From positions 124,001-188,000 of the forward strand of contig NZ_LOKX01000034.1 in the NCBI RefSeq assembly GCF_002211285.1: DNA of 64,000 nucleotides. The letters run 5' to 3'. The position numbers were made by a program, and so were the translations under genes. This DNA comes from Rhizobium sp. R635. GTDB taxonomy: Bacteria; Pseudomonadota; Alphaproteobacteria; Rhizobiales; Rhizobiaceae. A model generated the notes under the pieces. The model had not been told where the DNA came from, did not search any database, and saw only the letters and a list, made by a program, of their open reading frames with translations. Numbering within the stretch: the stretch's first letter is position 1; each line of letters begins with the position of its first letter. Positions 50,406 through 59,129 of this stretch are shown piece by piece.

Positions 50406-52975
50406 GCCGCGCGGGCGAACCCGTCGATCTCACCAATTGCGACCGCGAGCCGATCCACCAACTCGGCGCCATCCAGCCCTTCGGCTTCCTGCTGGCGATA
50501 TCTTCGGACTGGATCGTCACGCGGGCCTCGACCAACCTCGCGGAGTTTCTCGGGGTGGAACAGGCCGACGCGCTCGGCCGTCCCGTTTCCTCCGTGATCA
50601 CGCCGGAGGCGCTCCATACGATCCGCAACAAGCTGACCACGCTGCGCGGCCCCGATGTCGTCGAACGCATTTTCGACATTGCCCTGATGCCCGATCAGTC
50701 GCGCTTCGACCTTGCGGTGCACTTCAACGAAAATCAGGTCATCCTCGAAGGCGAACGCTGCCAGGAAGAGAAGCGCAACGCCCCCTCGCTCTCCATGCGC
50801 AGCATGATGTCCCGCCTCGACCAGACGGAAACGATGGAGGCTTTCTTCCGCGAGGGCGCGAGGCAGGCACGCGCGCTGACGGGCTTCGACCGGGTGATGG
50901 TCTATCGTTTCGATGAAGCCGGCTCAGGCGAGGTCGTGGCGGAAGCCGCCCGCAGCGGCATCGGCTCGTTCCTCGGTCTGCACTACCCCGCCTCCGACAT
51001 TCCGGTTCAGGCGCGCGCGCTTTACCTGCGCAACCTGTTCCGCATCATCGCCGATATCGAGGCGGTGCCCGTGCCTGTTCTTCCGCAGCTCGACGAACAG
51101 GGCCAGCCGCTCGATCTCTCCATGTCGGTCCTGCGTTCGGTCTCGCCGATCCACATCGAATATCTGAAGAATATGGGGGTCGGCGCCTCGCTCTCCATAT
51201 CGATCGTCGTGGACGGCAAGCTCTGGGGCCTGTTTGCCTGCCATCATTACGGCCCGCGCCTGCCTTCGGCGCAAAGCCGCTCCACCGCCGAGCTCTTCGG
51301 CCAGATGTTCGCTTCGCGCCTGGAAAGCCGCGAGCGGCGGCTGGCGCTCGATTACGAGACCAAGGCGCGCCGCATCGCCGACCGGCTTCTGACCTCCGTC
51401 GCCGACAACGCCAGCCTGCTCGACGATCCGGCCTGGCTGATCGAGGCGCTCGCCGACGCCGTTCCCGCCGACGGGATCGGCGTCTGGATCAACGGCCGGA
51501 TGGCGCTTGCCGGCATCGGACCGGACGAGAGGGGCTTTTCGGCCCTCGTCCGCCATCTCAACCGCAACGCCGGCGGGCGCATCTATGCCGTGGACAGGCT
51601 TGGCGAAACCTATCCGGATATCGAGATCGACGATGCGGTGGCAGGCATGCTCGCCATACCGATCTCGCGTTCGCCGCGCGATTACGTCGTGCTGTTCCGT
51701 CAGGAACTGGTGCGCACCGTGCGCTGGGGCGGCGATCCGCACAAGCCGGTGGAATATGGCCCCAACGGGCCGCGGCTGACGCCGCGCAAGAGTTTCGAAG
51801 CCTGGTCCGAACTGGTGCGCGGCCGCTCCCTGCCCTTTACCGAGGCGGAGCGCCGGGTCGCGGAAACCATCCGCGTCACGCTGATCGAGGTGGTGCTGCG
51901 CCTCACCGACGAAGCCAGCATGGCGCGCCAGATGGCGAACGAGCGGCAGGAACTGCTGATCGCCGAGCTCAATCATCGTGTCCGCAACATATTGAGCCTC
52001 ATCACCGGCATCATCCGGCAGTCGCAGACGACGTCTGTCGGCCTTGGCGACTATGTCCGCCAGCTCGAGGGCCGCATTCAATCGCTCGCCCGTGCCCATG
52101 ACCAGATCACGAGGGATCACTGGGCGCCCGCTTCGCTGCGGCAATTATTATCGGCCGAAACCGCGGTCTATCTCGGAAGAAACGCGCAGCGCTTCCGGAT
52201 GACCGGCGAAGACGTGCTGCTGGAGCCGCAGGCCTTTTCCACTGCCGCCCTCGTCTTCCATGAGCTGATGACCAACAGCGCCAAATACGGCAGCCTCTCC
52301 GGCGCCGGCAGCGGCACCGTCGCGCTCGGCTGGCATCGCGACGATGAAGGCAATCTGCGCATCGGCTGGCGCGAAAAGGACGGCCCGCCCGTTTCCGAGC
52401 CGAAACGCCACGGATTCGGGTCTACGATCATCCGGCGCTCCATTCCCTACGACCTCGGCGGCAAGGCCGAAGTCCGCTACATCAAGGAAGGGCTGGAAGC
52501 GGACTTCCTGATTCCGGCTCGCTACGTGAACGCCGTCGACCCAAGCCTATTGCCCGAAGCGACGCCTGCCGGCGTTGCGGAACGCAAGGCTGCTCCCGCC
52601 GACCGGGAGCCGCTTTCGGGCTTGAAGATCCTGCTGGTGGAAAACAACCTGATCATCGCCATGGACGGGGAGGATATCCTGCGCCGCCTGGGTGCCGAAG
52701 TGACGACGGCGCCCAGTGTCGCCGAGGCGATGGAGATCCTGGCCGGCCAGTCCTTCGATTTCGCGCTTCTCGATGTCAATCTGGGAGACGAGACGAGTTT
52801 TGGGATTGCCGACCGATTGGCCGCCGCAGGCGTGCCCTTCGTTTTTGCCACGGGTTATGGCGAAGGCATCGCCCAAGCCAACAGCCACTCGGGCGCGCCG
52901 GTCTTGCAGAAGCCCTATACCACCGAAGGCATCTCGGATCTCCTTGCCCGGGTGCAGCTTTCCAAGAGAGGGTAG
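50402..52975 (+). CDS. Bacteriophytochrome: PAS-GAF-PHY sensor, HWE kinase and receiver
   Basis: This red/far-red photoreceptor has 857 residues. The biliverdin-attaching Cys is at position 13 (LTNCDREPIHQLGAIQPFG). The GAF motif reads PASDIPVQARALYLRN, the PHY domain follows (to about 500), and an HWE-type kinase has its His in LNHRVRNILSLITG (about residue 525). A C-terminal receiver has its phospho-Asp in LLDVNLGDE (about residue 791). The PAS-GAF-PHY-HWE-REC layout resembles Agrobacterium Agp2. Translational coupling to the haem oxygenase supplies the chromophore. Confidence 0.93.
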   Translation: MSRAGEPVDLTNCDREPIHQLGAIQPFGFLLAISSDWIVTRASTNLAEFLGVEQADALGRPVSSVITPEALHTIRNKLTTLRGPDVVERIFDIALMPDQSRFDLAVHFNENQVILEGERCQEEKRNAPSLSMRSMMSRLDQTETMEAFFREGARQARALTGFDRVMVYRFDEAGSGEVVAEAARSGIGSFLGLHYPASDIPVQARALYLRNLFRIIADIEAVPVPVLPQLDEQGQPLDLSMSVLRSVSPIHIEYLKNMGVGASLSISIVVDGKLWGLFACHHYGPRLPSAQSRSTAELFGQMFASRLESRERRLALDYETKARRIADRLLTSVADNASLLDDPAWLIEALADAVPADGIGVWINGRMALAGIGPDERGFSALVRHLNRNAGGRIYAVDRLGETYPDIEIDDAVAGMLAIPISRSPRDYVVLFRQELVRTVRWGGDPHKPVEYGPNGPRLTPRKSFEAWSELVRGRSLPFTEAERRVAETIRVTLIEVVLRLTDEASMARQMANERQELLIAELNHRVRNILSLITGIIRQSQTTSVGLGDYVRQLEGRIQSLARAHDQITRDHWAPASLRQLLSAETAVYLGRNAQRFRMTGEDVLLEPQAFSTAALVFHELMTNSAKYGSLSGAGSGTVALGWHRDDEGNLRIGWREKDGPPVSEPKRHGFGSTIIRRSIPYDLGGKAEVRYIKEGLEADFLIPARYVNAVDPSLLPEATPAGVAERKAAPADREPLSGLKILLVENNLIIAMDGEDILRRLGAEVTTAPSVAEAMEILAGQSFDFALLDVNLGDETSFGIADRLAAAGVPFVFATGYGEGIAQANSHSGAPVLQKPYTTEGISDLLARVQLSKRG

Positions 52976-52980
52976 AACGG

Positions 52981-53625
52981 TCAGCTGCCCTCCGGCCGCA
53001 GCCCACCGATGAAAAGCTGCTCCAAAAACCGCGCCGCATCCTCGAAGCGCCCTTCGCCGGCATGCTCCTGCCCCAGCACGGCGCGCACCTGGACGTCGAA
53101 ATCCGCATAATGCTGCGTCGTCGACCAAATGGAGAAGATCAGGTGATAAGGGTCGCATTCGGCGATCTTGCCTGATTTCGTCCAGGCGCGGATGACCTCC
53201 GCCTTCTCGTCGACCAATTCCTTCAGCGGCCCCTTCAGCTCATCCTCGATATGGGGAGCGCCCTGCAGCACCTCATTGGCGAAAAGCCTGCTCTCGCGCG
53301 GAAAATCGCGCGCCATCTCCAGCTTGCGCCTGATGTAGCTGCGGATTTCCTCTTCCGGATTACCCTCGGCGTCGAAGGCGCGCAGCGGCTCCAGCCAGGT
53401 GTAGAGCACCCGGTCGATCAGCGCCCGGTGCATGGCTTCCTTGGTGCGGAAATAATAGAGCAGATTGGGCTTCGACATGCCGGCCACTTCCGCGATCTGA
53501 TCGATCGTCGAGCCGCGAAAACCGCGTGCCGAAAACACGTCGAGCGCCGCCTCCAGAATCTGCTCTTCCTTCTCCTCCTGGATTCGCGTTCGCCTCAGGG
53601 TCTTCGCTGCTCTCGGAATAGCCAT
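52981..53625 (-). CDS. RutR-like TetR-family regulator of pyrimidine catabolism
   Basis: This 214-residue regulator has a helix-turn-helix (FRGSTIDQIAEVAGMSKPNLLYYFRTKEAMH) and a RutR-type ligand domain (WSTTQHYADFDVQVRAVLG). In E. coli RutR is a uracil/thymine-responsive regulator of pyrimidine use. It is divergent from pydC, and a near-consensus RutR site lies between them. Converges on the bacteriophytochrome gene with five bases between stops. Confidence 0.88.
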   Translation of the reverse strand: MAIPRAAKTLRRTRIQEEKEEQILEAALDVFSARGFRGSTIDQIAEVAGMSKPNLLYYFRTKEAMHRALIDRVLYTWLEPLRAFDAEGNPEEEIRSYIRRKLEMARDFPRESRLFANEVLQGAPHIEDELKGPLKELVDEKAEVIRAWTKSGKIAECDPYHLIFSIWSTTQHYADFDVQVRAVLGQEHAGEGRFEDAARFLEQLFIGGLRPEGS

Positions 53626-53769
53626 CGGCTATTGTTTCCCCTTGAAATTCAACTTCTTCCCTCAAGTTTCAACAGAAGCGGCCTCTGCCGTTTTCTTGAG
53701 CAACTGCCCGCATTTTTATCGGCAATTTTCGTGATTTTCGTCTTGAGCCCGGCGGTGGAAGTTGTAATG

Positions 53770-53785
53770 TTTACCAATCGGTCAA
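53770..53785. promoter_or_regulatory. RutR-type operator
   Basis: TTTACCAATCGGTCAA fits the RutR consensus TTGACCA-N2-TGGTCAA with two mismatches. It lies in the divergent rutR-pydC promoter region (53626-53924), which holds no other recognised feature. Confidence 0.6.
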
Positions 53786-53924
53786 ATATCCGCCAGATGA
53801 AAAACAAAGGCAACTGGCGATTTTCCGGCGCTCGACAAAACCAATAAGAGGCGCGGGAATTGACCACGGGAACAGGCGGGCATGCCCTTTGCATGACTGC
53901 CGCAAACAGGTGAGGGCATAAAAA

Positions 53925-55178
53925 ATGGTGGCAGCACCAGGCGAGAACATGCGCGTCAATGGCGACCGTCTCTGGGACAGTCTCATGGACATGGCCAAGA
54001 TCGGCCCCGGCGTTGCCGGCGGCAACAATCGCCAGACGCTGACGGATTCGGATGCTGAAGGCCGCAGCCTTTTCAAGACATGGTGCGACGAAGCCGGCCT
54101 GACGATGGGCGTCGACCAAATGGGCACGATGTTCGCCACCCGCCCCGGCACCGATCCCGATGCCCTGCCGGTCTATGTCGGCTCCCATCTCGACACCCAG
54201 CCGACCGGCGGCAAATATGATGGCGTTCTCGGTGTGCTTTCGGCGCTCGAAGTCGTGCGCACGATGAACGATCTCGGCATCAGGACCAAGCATCCGATTG
54301 TCGTCACCAACTGGACGAACGAGGAAGGCGCGCGCTTCGCGCCCGCCATGCTGGCGTCGGGCGTCTTTGCCGGCGTGCACAGCCTGGACTTCGCCTATAA
54401 CCGCAGGGACCCCGAGGGCAACCTCTTCGGCGACGAACTGAAACGCATCGGCTGGGTCGGCGACGAAGAGGTCGGCGCCCGCAAGATGCATGCCTATTTC
54501 GAATATCATATCGAGCAGGGTCCGATCCTCGAAGCCGAGAACAAGCAGATCGGCGTCGTCACCCACTGTCAGGGGCTGTGGTGGCTGGAATTCACGCTGA
54601 CCGGCAAGGAAGCCCATACCGGCTCGACGCCGATGAACATGCGCGTCAATGCCGGTCTCGCCATGTCGCGCATCCTGGAAATGGTCCAGGCTGTCGCGAT
54701 GAGCGAGCAGCCGGGCGCCGTCGGCGGCGTCGGCCAGGTCTTCTTCTCGCCGAACTCCCGCAACGTGCTGCCGGGCAAGGTCGTCTTCACCGTCGACATC
54801 CGTTCGCCCGACAAGGCCAAGCTCGACCGCATGCGGGCAAAGATCGAGGCTGAGGCCCCTGGTATCTGCGACGCGCTGGGTGTCGGCTGTTCCATCGAGG
54901 CGATCGGCCATTTCGCCCCCGTCACCTTCAACGAAAAACTTGTCACCTCGGTCCGCTCCGCCGCCGAACGCCTCGGCTACACCCACATGAACCTCATCTC
55001 CGGCGCCGGCCACGATGCCTGCTGGGCCGCCAAGGTGGCGCCTGCGACGATGGTCATGTGCCCCTGCGTCGGCGGCCTCAGCCACAACGAGGCGGAAGAA
55101 ATCTCCAAGGAATGGGCAACGGCAGGAGCCGACGTGCTGTTCCATGCGGTGGTTGAGACGGCGGAGATCGTGGCGTGA
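53925..55178 (+). CDS. N-carbamoyl-beta-alanine amidohydrolase (M20 family, beta-ureidopropionase)
   Basis: This Zn-dependent amidase (417 residues) performs the third step of reductive pyrimidine degradation, releasing beta-alanine, CO2 and ammonia. Metal ligands are visible in GSHLDTQPTGGKYDGVLG, NWTNEEGARFAP and FEYHIEQGPILE; the dimerisation domain has GKEAHTGSTPM. The late SGAGHDACW is typical of carbamoyl/allantoate hydrolases. The end overlaps a DUF559 frame (ATGA). Allantoate or L-carbamoyl substrates are excluded only by context. Confidence 0.9.
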   Translation: MVAAPGENMRVNGDRLWDSLMDMAKIGPGVAGGNNRQTLTDSDAEGRSLFKTWCDEAGLTMGVDQMGTMFATRPGTDPDALPVYVGSHLDTQPTGGKYDGVLGVLSALEVVRTMNDLGIRTKHPIVVTNWTNEEGARFAPAMLASGVFAGVHSLDFAYNRRDPEGNLFGDELKRIGWVGDEEVGARKMHAYFEYHIEQGPILEAENKQIGVVTHCQGLWWLEFTLTGKEAHTGSTPMNMRVNAGLAMSRILEMVQAVAMSEQPGAVGGVGQVFFSPNSRNVLPGKVVFTVDIRSPDKAKLDRMRAKIEAEAPGICDALGVGCSIEAIGHFAPVTFNEKLVTSVRSAAERLGYTHMNLISGAGHDACWAAKVAPATMVMCPCVGGLSHNEAEEISKEWATAGADVLFHAVVETAEIVA

Positions 55179-55747
55179 TGTCTGCTTTCGCGCCCGGAGC
55201 CCCCTCATCCGACCCTTCGGGCCACCTTCTCCCCGCTGGGGAGAAGGGAACGGCGGACGTCGCGGCTCTCCCCTTCTCCCCTCGGGGAGAAGGTGCCCGA
55301 AGGGCGGATGAGGGGGCTCCGGGCGCGACGAAAATTATCAAACAGGACCTCCGCAAACATCGTCCGGTTAAAACCGCACAAGCGCGACAACTTCGTCAAA
55401 ATGAAACCGAGGAAGAATACCACCTCTGGAGCGACCTGCGTGCCCGCCGACTGAACGGCTACAAATTCGCACGGCAAGTTCCGCTCGGCCCGTTCGTCGT
55501 CGATTTTCTCTGTCGTGAACAACGCTTGATTATCGAAATAGACGGCTTCCAGCACGCCGAAAGTATTGCCGATCAACGACGAACCGAATGGCTCAATGCC
55601 AACGGCTATTCCGTGCTGCGCTTCTGGAATCGGGAAATCTCGCGCGAACGACGCTCGGTTCTTGAAACGATCCTGGCCGCATTGCAGGGCCGACTCGAAT
55701 TCAGCTCCGAATTGCCGAGCTTTTATTCGCCTGCCGAACAACGATAA
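55175..55747 (+). CDS. DUF559 (VSR-like endonuclease fold) protein with repeat-encoded N-terminus
   Basis: The 190-residue frame opens at an ATG overlapping the pydC stop. The first 50 residues are encoded by the palindromic element and are low-complexity. The real domain starts about residue 60 (KHRPVKTAQARQLRQNETEEE). It shows the DUF559 pattern: VPLGPFVVDFLCREQRLIIEIDG then H, and YSVLRFWNREI, with acidic residues placed as in PD-(D/E)xK/VSR nucleases. No independent start codon is seen after the element. Its role in a pyrimidine operon is unclear. Confidence 0.75.
   Translation: MMSAFAPGAPSSDPSGHLLPAGEKGTADVAALPFSPRGEGARRADEGAPGATKIIKQDLRKHRPVKTAQARQLRQNETEEEYHLWSDLRARRLNGYKFARQVPLGPFVVDFLCREQRLIIEIDGFQHAESIADQRRTEWLNANGYSVLRFWNREISRERRSVLETILAALQGRLEFSSELPSFYSPAEQR
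55190..55326. repeat. 137-bp palindromic element with 22-bp perfect terminal inverted repeats
   Basis: The terminal arms (55190-55211 and 55305-55326) are perfect inverted copies and read CCCTCATCCG near their inner ends. Two inner hairpins contain CCTTCTCCCC / GGGGAGAAGG. The element lies in frame within the 5' end of the first DUF559 gene. Confidence 0.85.
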
Positions 55748-55763
55748 AGAATAGGGAACGATC

Positions 55764-57218
55764 ATGACCACAGTCATCAAGAACGGCACCATCGTCACGG
55801 CCGACCTCACCTATAAGGCTGACGTCAAGATCGACGGCGGCAAGATCGTCGAGATCGGTCCAAACCTCTCGGGCGACGAGACCTTGGACGCCTCCGGCTG
55901 TTACATCATGCCCGGCGGCATCGATCCGCACACCCATCTCGAAATGCCCTTCATGGGCACCTATTCCTCCGACGATTTCGAGAGCGGCACGCGCGCGGCG
56001 CTTTCCGGCGGCACGACCATGGTCGTCGATTTCGCCCTTCCCGCCCCCGGCCAGTCGCTGCTCGAAGCGCTGACCATGTGGGACAACAAATCGACGCGGG
56101 CCAATTGCGACTATTCCTTCCACATGGCGGTTACCTGGTGGAGCGAGCAGGTCTTCAAGGAGATGGAGACCATCGTCCGCGACAAGGGCATCAACACCTT
56201 CAAGCACTTCATGGCCTATAAGGGCGCGCTGATGGTCGACGATGACGAGATGTTTGCCTCGTTCCAGCGATGCGCCGAACTCGGCGCGCTGCCGTTGGTG
56301 CATGCCGAAAACGGCGACGTCGTCGCCTCGATGTCGGCAAAGCTGCTGGCCGCAGGCAATAACGGCCCCGAGGCGCATGCCTATTCCCGCCCGGCCGAAG
56401 TCGAAGGCGAGGCTACCAACCGCGCCATCATGATCGCCGACATGGCCGGCTGCCCCGTCTATATCGTCCACACTTCCTGCGAACAGGCGCACGAGGCGAT
56501 CCGCCGCGCCCGCGCCAAGGGCATGCGCGTCTATGGCGAACCGCTGATCCAGCATCTGACGCTCGACGAGAGCGAATATTCCAATCCCGACTGGGATCAT
56601 GCCGCCCGCCGGGTGATGTCGCCTCCCTTCCGCAACAAGCAGCATCAGGACAGCCTCTGGGCCGGTCTTGCTTCCGGCTCGCTGCAGGTGGTCGCGACCG
56701 ACCATTGCGCTTTCACGACGGCGCAGAAGCGTTTCGGCGTCGGCGATTTCACCAAGATCCCGAACGGCACCGGCGGCCTCGAAGACCGCATGCCGATGCT
56801 GTGGACGAGCGGCGTCAACACCGGCCGGCTGACGATGAACGAATTCGTCGCCGTCACCTCGACCAACATCGCCAAGATCCTCAATATCTATCCGAAGAAG
56901 GGCGCGATCCTCGTCGGCGCCGACGCCGATATCGTCGTCTGGGACCCGAACCGTTCGAAGGTTATCTCGTCCAAGAGCCAGCAGTCGGCGATCGACTACA
57001 ACGTCTTCGAAGGCAAGGAAGTCACCGGCCTGCCGCGCTACACGCTGACGCGCGGCGTCGTCGCGATCGAGGAAAGCACGATCAAGACCCGCGAGGGCCA
57101 CGGCGAATTCGTCAGGCGCGAACCGGTGACGGCCGTCAGCAAGGCGCTGTCCACCTGGAAGGAAATCACCTCTCCGCGCAAGGTGGAACGCACGGGCATC
57201 CCGGCAACCGGCGTATGA
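55764..57218 (+). CDS. Dihydropyrimidinase (hydantoinase)
   Basis: This enzyme hydrolyses dihydrouracil/dihydrothymine, the second pathway step. It is a 484-residue cyclic amidohydrolase with GGIDPHTHLEMPF metal site, carboxylated Lys in FKHFMAYKG (about residue 153), further His ligands in HAENGD and VHTSCEQ, and ATDHCAF Asp. AGGGAAC precedes the ATG. Its neighbours are pydC and the transporter, with a DUF559 gene inserted between pydC and this gene. Confidence 0.94.
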   Translation: MTTVIKNGTIVTADLTYKADVKIDGGKIVEIGPNLSGDETLDASGCYIMPGGIDPHTHLEMPFMGTYSSDDFESGTRAALSGGTTMVVDFALPAPGQSLLEALTMWDNKSTRANCDYSFHMAVTWWSEQVFKEMETIVRDKGINTFKHFMAYKGALMVDDDEMFASFQRCAELGALPLVHAENGDVVASMSAKLLAAGNNGPEAHAYSRPAEVEGEATNRAIMIADMAGCPVYIVHTSCEQAHEAIRRARAKGMRVYGEPLIQHLTLDESEYSNPDWDHAARRVMSPPFRNKQHQDSLWAGLASGSLQVVATDHCAFTTAQKRFGVGDFTKIPNGTGGLEDRMPMLWTSGVNTGRLTMNEFVAVTSTNIAKILNIYPKKGAILVGADADIVVWDPNRSKVISSKSQQSAIDYNVFEGKEVTGLPRYTLTRGVVAIEESTIKTREGHGEFVRREPVTAVSKALSTWKEITSPRKVERTGIPATGV

Positions 57219-57276
57219 CGATGGAGCGTAACGATACGGCCATCAACGGGGGAACGACGCCTCCATGCGAATGACC

Positions 57277-57690
57277 TCACGCCGGCACCAGCGCGTCCAA
57301 ATCAGGCAGAAGCACGACGCTTTCCTGCTCGTGCGGATCGGTGCGCGCGATGACCGCCGTGCAGGGCGTGCTGCTGAGGTTCGCCGGCATATGCGGCACG
57401 CCGGCGGGGATGTAGAACAGTTCCCCGGCATGGGTGATGACGTGATGTTCCAGCCGGTCGCCGTACCAGGTATGGGCCTCGCCGGAGAGCACGTAGATCG
57501 CCGTCTCATGCGCCTCATGCAGATGCGCCTTGGCCCGCACGCCGGGCGGGATCGTCAGGAGGTGCATGCAGATGCCCTTGGCGCCGACCGTTTCGGCCGC
57601 GATCCCTTCGAAATAGCTGAGCCCCTGCTTGCCGTCATAAGCGTGATTGGGGCGAACGATGTGGCAGGTGGGCTTTGATGTCGCGTCCAT
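57277..57690 (-). CDS. Cupin-domain protein
   Basis: This 137-residue single cupin barrel has metal-binding motif HLHEAHETAIYVLSGEAHTWYG and second motif FYIPAGVPHMPANLS. GGAGG precedes the ATG at 57690. It is the only minus-strand gene among the pyrimidine genes and converges on dihydropyrimidinase, facing away from the ABC ATPase gene. Function unknown; ureidoglycolate- or sugar-like substrates are possible. Confidence 0.83.
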   Translation of the reverse strand: MDATSKPTCHIVRPNHAYDGKQGLSYFEGIAAETVGAKGICMHLLTIPPGVRAKAHLHEAHETAIYVLSGEAHTWYGDRLEHHVITHAGELFYIPAGVPHMPANLSSTPCTAVIARTDPHEQESVVLLPDLDALVPA

Positions 57691-57784
57691 TCTCTTCCTC
57701 CATGAATTGTGCCGCCGGCAGGGCCTGCGGCAATGGTACCATGCAATCCGCCTTCCGGCGGCGAAAACAAGATCGGTCGCATTG

Positions 57785-58570
57785 ATGCAAGCACCCTCCG
57801 TCGTATCCGCCAAGGACCTCTGTCTCACCTACCAGGCGAATGACGGCCCGGTGCAGGCGCTGAGCGATGTCAATCTCGATGTGCGCAAGGGCGATTTCGT
57901 CTCGTTCATCGGCCCGTCCGGCTGCGGCAAGACGACCTTCCTGCGGGTCATCGCCGATCTCGAAAAGAGCACGTCGGGCGAGATTCTGATCAACGGCATG
58001 ACGCCGGAGCAGGCCCGCAAGGCCCGCGCCTACGGCTATGTCTTCCAGGCGCCGGCGCTCTATCCCTGGCGCACCATCGAAAACAACATCGCCCTGCCGC
58101 TGGAGATCATGGGTTATGGCGGCGCCGACCGGACGAGGCGGATCGCCGAAGCGCTCGACCTCGTCGGCCTCTCCGGCTTCGAGAAGAAATTCCCCTGGCA
58201 GCTTTCCGGCGGCATGCAGCAGCGCGCCTCGATCGCCCGCGCGCTCGCGTTCGACGCCGACCTGCTGCTGATGGACGAGCCCTTCGGCGCATTGGACGAA
58301 ATCGTCCGCGACCATCTGAACGAAGAGCTGCTGAAGCTCTGGGCCCGCACCAACAAGACGATCTGCTTCGTCACCCACTCCATTCCCGAGGCCGTCTACC
58401 TCTCGACCAAGATCGTGGTGATGTCGCCACGCCCGGGCCGCGTCACCGACGTGATCGACTCGCCCCTGCCGGCCGAACGCCCGCTCGACATCCGCGACAC
58501 CCCCGAATTCCTGGAAATCGCCCATCGCGTCCGCGAGGGGCTGAGGACGGGGCATAGCCATGAGGTTTAG
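57785..58570 (+). CDS. ABC transporter ATPase, nitrate/taurine/pyrimidine type
   Basis: This ATPase (261 residues) has Walker A GPSGCGKTT, signature LSGGMQQR, Walker B LLLMDEPFGALD and switch His in VTHSIPEAV. It belongs to the SsuB/TauB/ThiZ-like group. The transporter genes continue beyond a palindrome and a DUF559 gene. Uptake of pyrimidines or dihydropyrimidines is inferred from context. Confidence 0.88.
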   Translation: MQAPSVVSAKDLCLTYQANDGPVQALSDVNLDVRKGDFVSFIGPSGCGKTTFLRVIADLEKSTSGEILINGMTPEQARKARAYGYVFQAPALYPWRTIENNIALPLEIMGYGGADRTRRIAEALDLVGLSGFEKKFPWQLSGGMQQRASIARALAFDADLLLMDEPFGALDEIVRDHLNEELLKLWARTNKTICFVTHSIPEAVYLSTKIVVMSPRPGRVTDVIDSPLPAERPLDIRDTPEFLEIAHRVREGLRTGHSHEV

Positions 58571-58589
58571 GCGCGTGTTGTTGGAAAAG

Positions 58590-58750
58590 ACCCCTCCCCA
58601 ACCCCTCCCCACAAGGGGGAGGGGCTTTGGCGCTCGCAGCAATCCCTCATCTTCTGACGCAACGCTACAACAAGCTGTGACCTTGCTATGGAAGACAAAG
58701 CGGGCCGCAGGCTTGCCCCTCCCCCTTGTGGGGAGGGGTTGGGGAGGGGT
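58590..58750. repeat. 161-bp element with 36-bp perfect terminal inverted repeats
   Basis: The arms (58590-58625 and 58715-58750) are perfect inverted copies; each contains CCCCTCCCC and the hairpin CCCCACAAGGGGG or its complement. The right arm ends GGGGAGGGG, four bases before the next ATG and serves as its ribosome-binding site. Confidence 0.88.
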
Positions 58751-58754
58751 TTAG

Positions 58755-59129
58755 ATGCCACATTCCAACATCACCCCTAAAACCCGCGAAAGGGCAAAAC
58801 GCCTCCGCCGTGAACTCACAAAGGCAGAGGCCGCGATGTGGCTTCGCGATCTCAGGCCCTACGGTGCCCGGTTCCGGCGCGAAACGCCGATCGGCCCCTA
58901 TATCGCTGATTTTGCCTGGCTGTCGGCACGTCTCATCGTCGAAGTTGACGGCGACAGCCACGAAACGACCGCCGGTCGCCGGCATGATCTCGCCCGGGAC
59001 GCATTTTTGCGCAACCAAGGTTTCGACGTGCTCCGCTTCGACAATGCCCAAGTGCTTGATGGACCTGACTACGTATTCATCACCATCGAGAAACATGCCG
59101 CTCCATTCTTGAGGGAGCGTGCAGCATGA
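58755..59129 (+). CDS. DUF559 (VSR-like endonuclease fold) protein, second copy
   Basis: This 124-residue protein starts right after the 161-bp palindrome, which supplies its GGGGAGGGG ribosome-binding site. The domain is RAKRLRRELTKAEAAMWLRDLR, ETPIGPYIADFAWLSARLIVEVDGDSH, then a turn and FDVLRFDNAQV, the same nuclease-fold pattern as the copy at 55175. The two proteins differ in sequence, so they are not a recent duplication. Its stop overlaps the start of the transporter permease. Confidence 0.85.
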   Translation: MPHSNITPKTRERAKRLRRELTKAEAAMWLRDLRPYGARFRRETPIGPYIADFAWLSARLIVEVDGDSHETTAGRRHDLARDAFLRNQGFDVLRFDNAQVLDGPDYVFITIEKHAAPFLRERAA

